NCBI GenBank assembly: GCA_947311845.1
Contig: CAMZMU010000075.1
Span: forward strand, 17,645,366-17,709,365
Direction: 5' to 3'
DNA length: 64,000 nt
Source of the DNA: Poa pratensis
Lineage: Eukaryota; Streptophyta; Magnoliopsida; Poales; Poaceae
Below the pieces are notes generated by a model that saw only the letters and a list, made by a program, of their open reading frames with translations, had not been told where the DNA came from and did not search any database. Shown in pieces: positions 36,691 through 49,693 of the stretch. The number at the start of each line of letters is the position of its first letter. Position 1 is the stretch's first letter. A program made the position numbers and the translations under genes.

Positions 36691-38029
36691 AACCCTATGC
36701 CCTAGCGGCCGGCGCCACCGCCAAGAGCACCGACGCCGACCCACCCACACACGCACGAGGAGAAGGAAGGGGCGGAGACGACCCTAGGCCCTAGCTTCCC
36801 GCCGCGACCGGCGAGACGCGCTCGGAGGGCGGGGCGGCCGCGCTCCCGTCTCCTCTCGCCGCGACGGCTGCAGGTTCGGCCTCTACGAACTCGCCCCTCC
36901 CCCGGCGAAATCCCAATCCGATAATAAGAGGCAGCGCCGTTGCCCCCGCACTAACTACCCCCCTCGATTCCCCTCCCCCCTTTCCGGCAGCCATGATGAT
37001 GATGTCGGACGACGACGACGACACGGAGCCCCAACCAAAATCCGTATCCGACTACATCTTCGTCGACGCGGACCAGAACGCCGTCTGCTTCTCCGTCCTG
37101 CCGATCCGATTCGCCTCCTCCGCGGACGACGAGGCCCCCGGATGCAACCGGAGCGTGTTCCTGCGGGGCACCGCCGAGCCCGGCATCCCGGTGTACAAGC
37201 AGGTCGTGGCCTGGCGGCTGGGGCTCGACGGCCGGTACCCCGAGATCGCCGTGCTGTCCAAGGAGGGCGGCTGGATAACCCTCGCCAAGCCCAGGAATGT
37301 CTATGAGGAGGCGTACAGGACGGTATTTATCACGGTGCAGATGATGCACTTTATCAGGAGGAAGCCCGAGGAGCCCGAGAAGAGCTTGTGGAGCCATCTC
37401 CGCAAAGTTTTCGAGTACTTTACTTACTCATGCGCTCTCTGCTCATTTTGCATTACGTGATAAATATACTCTGATAGTTACTGAGTGTTCGACGTATTTG
37501 ATGTTTTCAGCAAGTTTGATGTTAGGCCATCGAAAGACGATTTCAGGAATCACCGTTCGCTGATGAAGCAGTTTGCTGAGAAGGATTCAGAATTAGCAAA
37601 ATCACAGGTGCACTTTCTCTGGTCCTGTGTGTGGGCAACTTTGCTTGATTAGAATAAGGTTATTCGCAACACCGCAATAGAAGTCAGGATTAAGCGAATC
37701 TATAAAATATGAGGGATTAACAACTTCAGTACATGATTAACCTTTGAGTTGCATTATGTTTGCATTTCTTCTCGAATTTGAGATAAACACTTCATTCTAT
37801 CGTGGTTACTAGTATTGTCATACTTCCTGAACTCATGAGTGTTTTTAGCCACCAGTAGTTTCCTTTTGTTGTTGCAGTATTTGTTATATCGACCTAGGAT
37901 TTAGTTATGTACAAAACAATTTTTGTTCTTAACTAGCAATTCAGCATATGAGTTTGGGTTATAAACATGTGAATAAAGTGATCTGCACGTAGTGCTATGT
38001 AGTCCAGCTACCTTCAATCCCAACTAATG

Positions 38030-39246
38030 TAATGGTCGCTAGATCATAGGGTAGCTGAGACTAGGCTCGAGAGAGAAGAAGGTTGAAGAGACAGCAGAAG
38101 TTTGCAAGCTAGAAACCTCTTTAATTAATTGCCTGGCTGATTATAGATGAATACTTAGTACACACACTCTTATGTAGAGGAGTGGATAACTTGGCCCATC
38201 AGGATCTAGTCCCAACTTTTAACTAATAGGATCATATCCCTTATTAGAATTACTAGGGCTGGCTTCCAAACTAGCCAAATTCCTTGTATGTATGAGCGTG
38301 CAATCCTTTATAGGAGACTTGGTAGTTCATGGAAACTTGCAAGATCCTCTATTTTTTAGAACATGCACATTCTTTCCTTTATTATCTACTATATACTGTA
38401 TAAGGAGAAATGACTTGCAAAGGCACTGTCTCTCTTCCATTCAAACTAATTCCTTGCGGGATTCTGCAAGCATCACCAAACCTCATTGCTCTTGTGCCGC
38501 TGAACCCAGCATTGAAACCACCACATTCGCTGTTGCAGCGGAAGGTTGTGCAATTGCCTGTCGATTATCATTGTCATCTCCCAAAGTTGCAGCCTCTGTC
38601 GTGGAACTCACATATGCCAGTTTGAGTGCCGCAGCCCTTTTCGCCGTCCGTGTGACACCACCGCCGCGACATGTTGCGCTGTTGCCGCCATGGGAAGTGC
38701 GTGCAGCCTCTTGGAGCTCCTCCTTCACAATCAAAATTGATTAATTGTTACTGGAGTCTACACTGCCGTTGCAGGGGGGCCTGCTGGCGCCGTGGAAGAT
38801 ATAGAACAGCCACGCCCAGCGGTGTTCACACTTCACACATGCTCCATTGATGAGACGTCAGACAATGTGGCGGCTGGGCATGGCGTTGTCCACATTGCTA
38901 CACTTGACTATGCTGCCAATGGCACGGCAAGATAAAAAATCCTGCTGCAAGCCATTGACGGCGAAACAGCAGTTGGCTCTGATGCCAGATAATGGTCACT
39001 ACTCACTAGATCATATCATCATAGGGTACATCAGACTAGGCTTGAGAGAGAAAACAGAGGCAATGAGGGTAGAAGAGGCAGCAATATATTACAAACTAGA
39101 ACTTCTTAATTAATTGCTTGGCTGATCATAGAGGAGTGCACACCCCCTTTTGTATAGAAGGGTGACCAACTTGGCCCCGAAGGATCTAATGCCAACGCTC
39201 CTAACTAACATGATCATACCCTTGTTTGAATAACTAGATCTGGCTG
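38030..39246 (-). mobile_element. TRIM-like LTR element in an EDM2-like intron
   Basis: Two diverged direct repeats of about 240-255 bp (38030-38265 and 38990-39246) share 'taatggtc', 'agatcata', 'gactaggct', 'aattaattgc', 'aacttggccc' and 'aggatcta' in order. Next to the right repeat the minus strand reads TGGCATCAGAGCCA (38974-38987), close to the plant initiator-Met tRNA primer-binding site. This makes the right repeat the 5' LTR on the minus strand. The internal 720 bp has no gag-pol, and at about 1.2 kb overall it fits a terminal-repeat retrotransposon in miniature. The repeats are diverged, so it is an old insertion. Exact ends are uncertain. Confidence 0.65.
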
Positions 39247-42200
39247 TCCCCCTAACTTGTGCATGGCTGCACGTAACATCTCACTTTACCGACTGTAACA
39301 ACTCTTGTCTGTTAAAAAAACAAATAGAACTCTTGACTGATGTGCTCGATTGCTTTGGTTTCTACATCTCTTATTATGAATGTTTTCGCAGATGTTTCGA
39401 GCATTTATTGAAGAAAGATCTAATAAACAAATTAGCGAGGTATGTGGTTTGACTCTTGAATTTTTCGGAAGAAAATCAATACGAAATTAACCATTTCTCT
39501 TGTTATTATTTCAACTAGGTTGATTCAGATAATTTTGAAATGAAGGAGTCATTCATTGCTGCTGATGAGGATGTTGAGGATATGGTTGCTGATGGCAGTA
39601 CTGAATCTGAGGAAGATGAGGAGGATGATTTGTTTGATTTCACTTGTGCCATATGTGACAACGGAGGAGATCTGCTTGGGTAGGTGCAAATTTTCGATAG
39701 GATGAGTATAGGTGACCTAATAATCTTGCCCTATCTACAGTCAGCTTGAAGTTATTGGTATTTAGTTGCTCATGTCTCGAGGATTACAAGTTCGTGGAGT
39801 CGAGCCGAGTCTAGTCACAACACCGAGGTTTTAGGTTGGAACACAAGCACAACGTCTACACACAATATATTTAATGCATGCATTAGGCTATTTGTTGTAA
39901 GATGCATGAATAGGTGGCAGTGATACATATTAATCGCTCGTTCTTGGGTTAGCAGTTCTTTCTAGGGGGGGGGGGGGGGGCGCTAATCGTTAACAAAATT
40001 CAGTGCTACTGAAACAATTGATATATCAAGCGATTGGCCTACTGAATTATTAGGACTAATATTCCTGATTAGAATTTTCTCCATAGCAACCAAGCATTAG
40101 TTCTTACCTCTTAGTGATCATCAGAACTATTTACCGATGATCATTCCAGCTCTTTTTCTTGATATATGTGAAGTACGATTTGTTGATTTTACAACTAGAT
40201 ACTTTACTATTAATTTGGCATGATTACGAGTGTCACATACCAGAAGATTGATTGTGGAGTTTTATTAAGACTATTAGGCAACAAGCGTAGAACCTCCTTT
40301 TTTGTTGTGCAGCTGCTTGAGTGTAGACCATTAATTTGTTAGGTTGTTTCTAAGAAGCAATCACCTCATATAAGCTGTGAATTTCTTATAGGAAGAGCTA
40401 AATTCCCTTACTTGCTAAATGGTGTCCGCCTAGCTTGTCTAGCTGCTTGGTGACACCTTCCGGCCTTGCCCGTGTGTATTGTGTGCACATGTTGTTTGTA
40501 TAGAATCCAGGTCCAAGTATAGTGTGTGCACTATGCTGTTTTTTTCCTTGCTAAGATTGCTCAACCCCTTTGCTAAAAACACTCTGCATAATTGATCTGC
40601 TTTCATAAGTTCCCTGCAGTTATCGATTCTTCTTATTTCATCACTGTAACGTCACATTCCTTGTGTTCATCATTTAGTACCAATGCAAACCAACAATCTA
40701 ATTATTTTATGTGTCCTGGTTGCACTATTTTTCTATTGCAGGTGTGATGGCCCATGTATGAGGTCTTTCCATGCCAAAATAGGAACAGGCGAAGATTCAT
40801 ATTGTGATACCCTTGGGTTTACCGAGGCAGAAGTTGAGGTAGCTTTCTGACTGGCAAAGATGGCGTGAAATAAGCTTGTTATTTTCTGTATTGAATATGA
40901 ATATTCTCTTTGTTATGTGTTGTAGGCGATGAAAACATTTTTGTGCAAGAACTGTGAGTATAAGCAACATCAATGCTTTATTTGTGGAGTATTGGAGCCT
41001 TCGGATGGACCAACTGCTAAGGTACATTGCAATTGTTTGATCTTTTTTCACTTGTTTCATTGTTCATTTAACGAAAGTGATTTTCATTGTTGGTCGGTAA
41101 TACTTATTATATGTTACAGACTTACAGTTAGAGGACTATTAAGCTGCAATGGTTATTTGTAGATTTGGGCTTTCAATCACTATACAGCCAACACATTCAC
41201 ATAGGACTATAGAACTAGAAGTAGTACTGCGAAAGACTATCTAGTTGAGATTTCGAAAAGTAGATATTGTGAATGTTCTGAAATAGTTGAATTGTTCTGC
41301 CAATTAGATACTAGTCCATTTAACACATATTTGTAGCATCTGTCTATTGCAATAGCTAATGACAAGGTAATTAAATTTTCAAGTATGGATGTATGGAAGC
41401 ATTACATATCGAGTAATTGCATCATTCCATCTGTTAGAAAGGTCATCTAATTAATGTAATGTAAACCATATTTTCTTCAGTGCTTTGTTTTGAATCTGTA
41501 GTTTGCTAATTCTGGCATCATTCTTTAGGTGTTTCTTTGTAATAATGCTACCTGTGGGTACTTTTACCACCCCAAATGTGTTGCCGACGACTTCATCCTA
41601 ACAACAAGATTGAAGCCTTAGAAAAACAGAATAGCATAACAGGTGGATCTTCATTTACGTGCCCCATTCATTGGTGCTTTCAATGCAAAGGTCTGGAGGA
41701 CAGATCACAAGAACATTTGCAATTTGCTGTTTGTAGACGCTGTCCAAAGTCATATCACAGAAAATGTCTGCCAAGGTGCTGCCAGGAGTGCTTTATCTTT
41801 TGAATTTTCTTGATACATGTATATGGTCTCTATATCCTTCTCATACTTGAGATTACTTCAGAGAAATTCCCTTTGAAGATAGCGATAACGATGAGGACAT
41901 CGTTACACGGGCCTGGAACCTTTCAAAAAGAATTTTGATCTACTGCTTGTATGTACTAGCTCTTCACTTATTCATTAAATGCTTTCTCTACATTGTTCAG
42001 TTGCTGACTTGTTGTAAACTGTTCAGGGACCATGAGATAGATAGTGACATTGAAACACCTCTCAGAAACCATATAAAGTTTCCGGGTATTGCGAAAATTG
42101 TAAGAGCAGCAGATTATTTAAAGAAGAAAACCAATGTGTCGACTAAGATGAAAAAGAGGACTTTTGATGAGACATTTCCTGATCAACCTTCAAATAAACC

Positions 42201-44390
42201 TGCAAAGTGGCCAATCAAGGTCTGTGTTCAAGAAGATGAACATGCCAGAAGAAGTGCTATGAAGAGTTCATCCGCTCAACTTGATGAGAAGCCTGAGAAG
42301 AAAAAACAAAGTTATTGAAACAGAGAACACGGCCTGAACCAGGGAGTACTGAACCAAATTTGGCCAGGGATGCATCTGCAAGAAGCATAAGGCCTGCAAA
42401 GGAGCAAGAAAAGTACTTGGCAACTTCACCCGCATCTACTACAGGGAACATGCCCCAGAGTTCATTTTCTAGAGTGAACAGTGAAATAGAAAAGAGGTTA
42501 GTCACTTGATGTAATCACCTTAGGATTGCAATCAGTACACATTCGTATGTGTCTATTGTACAATGTACTTTAAGGGCATGTTTTGTTTGTGTAATTGTGA
42601 AATAGAAAAGAGGCTAGTCACTTGATTGTTGCCAATTTTCTGGTGTGCCCTAGGGCCATCTAGTCCAGTTTTTCCCCATCATTGTACAAGTCATAGGCAT
42701 TTTGGCTAGCCAATTTGGTAAGGTATTCTTTGGCTCAACCAAACGATCTAAAAAAAAATCATCAGTCATCACCATACCTTACTTAATGTAATTCTCCTGG
42801 ACCTGACCAGGGCCTAGAAAGGTTGACCCGTTTATCTACAGTTTTCTTCAATTGTGTTTTATGTTTAGCCTTTGTTAGGGATCAATGTTATTGCCATGGA
42901 TGTGCAAAGTTAAGACGATCAAACATTATTTAGAGTTAAGATTTTCGAGTCCTCATTGTAGTGCATGAGATATTTTCAACTTTACATGCAGGGTCATTGC
43001 TCTGGTGGAAAAAGAAGTCTCCTCTTGACATTGAAAGATATATCAAGGAAGTGCTTTCTGCCTTCAACTCATGTCTACTCTGGCAAGCAAACAGACAAGA
43101 TTGTTGCGACAGGCAGACTTGACCAGCTGTTCAGGTGCTTTTACCCATCAGTATTTCCACATGAATTAATGCAACTTTGAGTTCACACTAATTATTATTT
43201 TGCTTAACACGTTCTGAATGATGGGCTATTTAGGCTGTAGGAGCAGCTCTATTAAAGCTGGATAGTGGAGATAATGTTGATGGTGCAAAAGCAGTTTGTG
43301 AACCTCAAGTTTTGACACAGCTCGCAAGGTGGCATGTACGTATATTCTAAGCTGATAGAAACTGTGTCATAGTATTTAGTTCTTCCTTTGAGATTTTTGC
43401 CACGTTCTTTTCTGTGCTTAAAGGAGATTTACTGTAGGTGTAGCACAGCATGTTTTCTTATCAGTCATTATTCCTTGTTATGATGAAATTTTTTTTTACT
43501 GAAAGCGGTATTTGAATTTTTCATAATACTGTCATTATTAAGAAATCCATTTTAGTTGAGTACCTTCTGAAGTCAGTACTTGGTATATGGAGGGGAATGT
43601 TGTGCTTCCACGTCAGTGCAAGTAAGCTTGTGGTTAAGTTGATCAAGTATTGGTTATAGTAAGAATTCTTCAATTTTCTCATGATCTATGAAAGCTGCAG
43701 TGCCACGTTAGTTTAAATTGTTCTTTGCAGAAGTGAGCACTTTTAACATTGGCTGTGATGCTTAGTTGGTCAGACTGAGTATTGGTTAAGTTGTCCGAGT
43801 ATTGGTTATAGTAAGAATACTTCCATTTTCACGGTAGTTAAAATTGTTCTTTGCAGAAGTGAGCACTTTTAACATCGACTGTGATGCTTACTTTGTCAGA
43901 TTGTCCACTTGCAGTGTTATTATTGTTAACTTCAGATTGTTTTTCCTACCAGACTAGGCTCAGAGTGTATCTTTCGCCTTTCATTCATGGCTCACGCTAC
44001 AGTTCTTTTGGTCGACATTTCACAAAAGTGGAAAAGCTTGTTGAGGTATATTCTTATCCACAAATCATGACAACTTAATAAGCCGTATACAAAGCCTTGG
44101 TTATATATGGTTATGGACTATGAATTCTACCTATTGTTTTGGGAAGGTGAGGATGTTTCTAGTTGCTATTATGTCAAGGACCTAACTCCAATATAATTTT
44201 CATTTTGTGGTGGCTGCTGGAAACAGATGATGTGGTTGTTTTCCCATCTTGGCTTTGTAGGATTTTTATCTGCTTGGGTTTTGACTTTTGTCTGACAAAA
44301 ACATCATCTCAGCTGAAAGTCTGACCAGAGTCCATTTTACTAAGTTCGTTCTGCCTGAAAATTTTGCCCTGTAAACAAGAGTTCAAGAAA

Positions 44391-44572
44391 AAAAGGGCAG
44401 CCCGGTGCAGTAGCTCCCGCTTGCGCAGGGTCCGGGGAAGGGTCCGACCACTTTGGGTCTTTAGTACGCAGTCTTTCCCTGCATTTCTGCAAGAGGCTGT
44501 TTCCAGGACTTGAACCCGTGACCTCATGGTCACAAGGCAGCAGCTTTTACGGCTGTGCCAAGGCTCCCCTTC
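44391..44572 (-). mobile_element. Au-type SINE, about 182 bp, with 18-bp target duplication
   Basis: The minus strand starts with AGGGGAGCCTTGGCACAGCC (A box region), then has GGTTCAAGTCC (a near-perfect B box), and ends with the GGGCTGCCC block and a T-rich tail. This is the layout of the Au SINE known from wheat relatives and other plants. Identical 18-bp duplications aaacaagagttcaagaaa lie at 44373-44390 and 44573-44590. It sits in an intron of the EDM2-like gene, antisense to it. Confidence 0.9.
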
Positions 44573-44814
44573 AAACAAGAGTTCAAGAAACCAGCAGATA
44601 AAAAAAATCAGCTCCATGGTCTAATTGTCACCTTTTAATCTCCCTTTTATAGTGGAATAAATACAGTTCATGTCTTACGCATGATTTAAATGTTTTGCTG
44701 TAAAAACTGTGTCAAGAGCTATCGTCATGTTAAGGATTACGATATGTTTGAGAGGAAAGATTAGAACCTGACTGGTTGCTCCCATTCATTTCTTGCGGTG
44801 TACTTGTGAGCTCG

Positions 44815-45615
44815 GAAGCATGGATACGGCAGATGTTGCCGAACTGCCGTGGGGATACGGGGATACGCGGGGATACGCCGGGATACGCGAATTTGCAGTA
44901 TCCCCGAAATTCGAATTAAAAAAAGAAAACAATTAAGTGATAGGGGGGCACACGTTTGGGATACGGCAGAGGAGCCACGAGGAGGTGAACTGGAGCAGGC
45001 CCTTGTGGAGGGCGACGACACGGCGGCGCTGATGCGTGTCGTCGCTGCGCAGAAGAGTGGCGGGGCTCCCATCATCGCCTGCGTGCGCCGGCAGCAGCCG
45101 TGACCAGCTCACCCGCGAGGGAGCTCCTGTTCACGGCGGTAGCTCAAGGGATATGGGCTGCTGGGGGAGAGGGCATGGAGACTTGGAGAGAAGGGAGGCG
45201 AGCTAGACGAGAGGGGAGGAAGGAGAGGCGGCGCATCGAGCGCTGGGGGGAGACGATGGTGTTGGGATTGATCCACTGGGGGTCGTGACTCGTGAGCGTG
45301 GTCCTTAGGGTTCAGGTCGGGTGGAGTGGGCTGTGGGCCTTGTGTAGAGTTTTGCTGTCTTGAGACTTGGAGAGAAGTTTTCTCTTGGGCTGTGGGCCTT
45401 GTGTAGAGAGCATGGAGACTTGGAGAGAAGTTTTCTCTTTTCTGATCTTTTTCTCATTAATTTTCTGTCTTGACTATATTACATGGCATATTTTATTTTA
45501 TTTTATTTTATTTTATATATACTCGCCGTATCCCCGAATGGCTGTTTTTGGAAAATGCCGTATCCCGTATCCCTGTATGCGTATCCCCGTCTTTCCGTTC
45601 CCGTGTCCGTGCTTC
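44815..45615. mobile_element. TIR DNA element with GGATACG subterminal repeats
   Basis: The left end is GAAGCATGGATACGG and the right end is the inverted CCGTGTCCGTGCTTC. Next to both ends are clustered copies of GGGGATACG or its complement CGTATCCCC, in opposite orientation at the two ends. Subterminal repeats of this kind are typical of non-autonomous hAT-like elements. Flanking 8-mers (tgagctcg and ttagcttt) match only partly, so the superfamily is uncertain. The middle (about 44960-45105) is GC-rich and carries an 84-codon ORF with EPRGGELEQALVEGDDTAAL, which could be a captured gene piece. It lies in the same EDM2-like intron as the Au SINE. Confidence 0.65.
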
Positions 45616-48600
45616 TTAGCTTTTGAGTATCTATATTTGTTTGTTATGTCTCTTTATTGAATAATCTGCTTATAATTCCATACTATTTACATGATGAGCT
45701 CGCTTGTTTCTTGGTACAGATTGTTGATAGGTTCATTGGTATGTGGAACCTGGTGATACGGTATGTTTTCTCTCGTACAAGAAGCACATTTTGTTGTAGT
45801 GATTTTAAAAGGCTAAATATACGTGGCAACATATCATGTACTGTGGGTTGTGCATGCCATTTATTTTATAGGCTGCAGCTACACTAATTATGTTTGCTGT
45901 GATAAACCAGTCACCACAGATGATATGTATAGAACTTAACTAGTACAATGGATGGTTTGTATGAAGTTACAACCTACAGTTGCATCGTGTTCTTGATTTC
46001 TGATGTAAAAAGAGTGCATGTGTCATGTAATAGATGTGCTGTTTGTTAATCGCCGGGCATTTGTACGAAGTACAAACTATTTTTTTTACTGTGGCAGGCT
46101 ATTTTAGTTTTGTTTTTAGATTGCTTGGCTTTCATAACATCTTTGGTTTAATTTCGGTCACATCTGTACTCTTTCATGTTAGCATAACTATTCTTCCGTC
46201 ACAAAAAATATATAGCTGTATAAGTGTTCTCATAAAAGACTAATGTCGTTGGTCCTAACCGTTATATTTCGCATCAGTTCTTGGCATCCTAAATTCCATT
46301 GGACTTGCAGATAGTGGATTTCTGCTGTGGTGCAAATGATTTCTGTCGATTGATGAAAGAAAAGCTTGATCATTTGAGAAGAATTGCCGTTTCAAGAATT
46401 ATGATCTTATTCAACCACAGGTAAAATTGGAGCTTACTATGTGTTTTTTAATTGATAACTGAGCATGATCCGTCCATGGATCCTGCTGTCTGAAGTTATC
46501 TTTGGTGCAATATTAGTGTATAGTTAGTTTTTCTAGAGATGGTAGTCAACGGCTATTAGAAGATTAGTAATAACTAACTGCAACTAGTTATGACTAATCC
46601 ACAAGTAGGCACCTTGATGGCTAGACTCGACTTTACTAGTAGATCTTCGCATCAAATGGAACTCTTGGAAACAAATGCATTAGAACTTAACCATTGTGAT
46701 CTTTTTATGTGATGGACAGAAAGTGCTGCTACTGGAGTTCCAATCGCTTTCATGCCTTCATGCTAACTCCCAACATTTATGCCCTTTTCAGAATAGATTT
46801 GGCTATGAAAAGAGGGATTGGATGACCGTGCAGCCAAACGAACTGCCTCACGGTTCTCAGCTAGTACGTTTAATTCGTGTAGATACAAGCTGGTTTATAC
46901 TTTATATAAATAATTCTTACACCTGGTTAATATCTGATTAATTCTTGATTAGATAATGGGGCTTAATCCTCCTTTTGGAGTCAAAGCAGCTCTGGCAAAC
47001 AAATTTATTGACAAGGCATTGTCTTTTAAGCCTAAGCTCATTGTACTAATTGTTCCAAAGGAAACAAAAAGGTAATGGACCGCTGTGTTCAGTTTTTAAG
47101 ACTATCATATTGGTATATCTTTTTCACACTTTTGGGAAATCTGTTCATTGTTTCTTTCGTTTTGTGGTATTACCAGGTTAGACCAGAAGAAGACACCTTA
47201 TGATTTGATTTGGGAGGATGGTTACTGTCTTGCTGGGAAGGTAAATAACTTCAGAATTTTGATAAATCTTAGTGACCTTTGAACACAGTTTATTCTCTAG
47301 CTGTTTTGCTTAACGTCTTTCTGTTAATTTGCAGTCATTTTATTACCCTGGTTCTCTTGATGTGAATGACCAATCAATTGAAGGGTGGAATATATCTACA
47401 CCACCCCTCTATTTGTGGAGCCGTCCTGATTGGACAAAGAGGCATAAGAAAGTAGCCGAGGAGCATAATCACACAAATACGGGGAAGGTTGCCTGCCGTA
47501 CTGAAGAGGGTAACCTATCCGGTGATGTCCTGTGAAGAACGAAATCAAATCTTCTGATGTGCGTAATTCTAGATCAGGGAGAAAAAAACAGAACATAGGA
47601 AAGACCTCATGCAATCCCAGAGAGGTCAATCTATCAGGTAATATGCATGTGCAGAGACAAGCTAAATCTGAGAAGAGCAAACAGAATGGGAGTTCAGGAA
47701 AAGCTAAAGAGACTAGAGAGAAGACTGCACGCGATGTCAGAGAGGTTAGTCCAACAGGCAAAGAGAAAGAGAGTAGAGAGAGGACAGCAGGTTATGTAAG
47801 AGAGGTTACTCGATCGGATGAACCCATTGTGAAGAACCTAGCTAGATCTGAAGAAGAGAGAGCCAAAGCTGATTGCCATTTGAAGAACCCAGCCAGATGT
47901 GGAGAAGAGAAAGCCAAAGAGGTTAACTTCCCTGTGAAGGAACAAGCTAGATGTGGATTAGATAAAGAGGCTAATGTGTCGGATAACCGCCCTGTGAAGA
48001 AACAAGCTGAAGCTACCTCTCAGCAAATGTGTCGACCAGGAAAACAGAATAGCAGGGATGGGAGCAAGAGCTCTGATGACAGGAGCAAGAAAAGGACCCC
48101 TGACGAAGTAGATAGCCTGCCTCCAGAAAAGCAAGTGGAAGTTGCCTATGAGGAGGCAAGAGTTGTTCCTCCAAGTAAAAGGAGTATTCATCAAGATCAA
48201 AGAGATGTTTTATGCGACGATGGAATAAATGCTCGTGTTCAGGAATCCATGAGCAGGGGATCAGACATGATTATGTCATCCCCTCAGACCAGCAATGCTC
48301 AATACAGATCCAGAAGCAATTCCCCTTTTGTACCAGCTGAAAAAACTACTAGCTATCATGTGAAGGAACCTCACGTCCCTACATTCAAGAGTAACACATA
48401 TCAGGGAAGTTATATGGCACGCAGTGATGGGCACAATGATGCAATTGAGGAAAATAATGACCTATGCTTTATAACGGTGCTGATGATGTATCAAGGAAGT
48501 ACAGCTCCAGTATTGAAGGCCTGACCCAGCGGTATGCTGCTGCCCCAGCTGGCGATGTGTACAGTCCGCAAGCTCAGGGAGATGGTAGCAACCTCTACAG

Positions 48601-48917
48601 GAGGCAGGACGATTACTTCAGACCAGTCGATACTCCCTTGGTTCTTCAGGTGCTAGATATGACCAGCCCTCTTTAACTTCTCAGTCTTACGGGCTCTCGG
48701 GTACAAATGCATCACGAAGCTCAGTCACGGACAGGTATGGTTCGGGGTTGTTTGGTGCAAATGCATCAGGAGCCTCGGTCATGGACAAGTATGCGCCCTC
48801 GTTATTGGGTCCAGGTGCAGCAACGAGCTCAGTAATGGACAGATATGCTCCACCCCTCGCGGATACGAACTATGCAACAAGAGGTGCCCCGATGTCCCTG
48901 GATATGGAGGAGACATA

Positions 48918-49693
48918 ACTGGTAATCCTCCACAGAACCTGTACCGATGACCAGGCTCTTCTGGCCGAGGCCCGCCTTATCATTGATCACCGAAGTTTCA
49001 AGTTACGCTAGTCATGCAGCTTTTGACCTGACCTACTCCGAGTGACACTAGCTAGGTTGTCACAGAGATGATCACTCATGCCAATGCCACAACGCCTGCG
49101 ATGGGAAAATATGGCTGTACTCTTTTGCGCACAATTTCCTGTCTTGCTCACACGTTGTTAGCACTAGTGCCGATTGTACAGTAGATGGAAAAGATCATAC
49201 CTTGTAATATAACTTGTATGGTCAGAAACCGCTTGCAGGCTGCTGCTTGGCAATGCGGCCCTTGGAAAAATGAACATACGGTGTCCATGCTCGTCATTGC
49301 TAGTACCACGTTCTACAAATTTGTGAATCGTTTCGGTTTGGCATGTAGTACCTTTTGATGTCATCCTGACAGAATTCTGCAGCAACTGAGTTGCAGAGTT
49401 TTGACATGAATGCTGATAAAAGGCTACTAATAGATGTCTTGACATGAATGTTGTAGTATGGCGTCTTTCCTGGTGTTGTCAACAAATACTTCAATCAACA
49501 GTCCTATTCTCAACAAATAGATGTATACTGGTATGGTTATAACAAGTTTCCTCCTGTGGATGATGATTCGACAACACACTGCTTATTACTCCTGTTGGAT
49601 TCACTCCATTAATTGCAATATTCCTTCCAATACTTGCCTAACGCAGACTATCCTCTGTCATTGCAAAGTTTGTAAGACAGTGACTTAACTCTA
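48918..49693. other. 3' flank of the EDM2-like gene
   Basis: Probable 3' UTR and short intergenic sequence between the EDM2-like stop codon and the terminal CTAG of the large Helitron. No other gene was recognised. Confidence 0.4.

Larger units (their letters stand above)
36993..48917 (+). pseudogene. EDM2: EDM2-like (ENHANCED DOWNY MILDEW 2) PHD-finger/methyltransferase-like gene with many frameshifts
   Basis: In Arabidopsis, EDM2 is a nuclear PHD protein that reads histone marks and controls H3K9me2, intronic transposons and RPP7 expression. Exons on the plus strand: 36993-37414, 37511-37607, 39392-39439, 39519-39679, 40742-40838, 40926-41021, 41529-41775, 41862-41948, 42027-42496, 42992-43134, 43234-43335, 43953-44045, 45720-45760, 46311-46420, 46792-46863, 46953-47071, 47177-47240 and 47335-48917. 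An acidic linker precedes the first PHD finger (CAICDNGGDLL/CDGPC). Further Cys/His clusters follow (FLCNNATCGYFYHPKC, FAVCRRCPKSYHRKC). The methyltransferase-like part has VDFCCGANDF and LNPPFGVKAALANKFIDKAL. Splice sites are mostly good, yet the frame breaks near 41590, 42300, 43017, 43125, 45733, 46370, 47525, 48462 and 48635, with in-frame stops (TAG in exon 7, TGA in exons 9 and 10). Exon 14 is 110 nt, although both its junctions need phase 0. This looks like a decayed copy. Uncorrected indels are the alternative. Confidence 0.88.

Noticed and set aside
44391..44572. Possible tRNA gene suggested by a good B box
   Set aside because: No complete cloverleaf. The length, tail and 18-bp target duplications identify a SINE.
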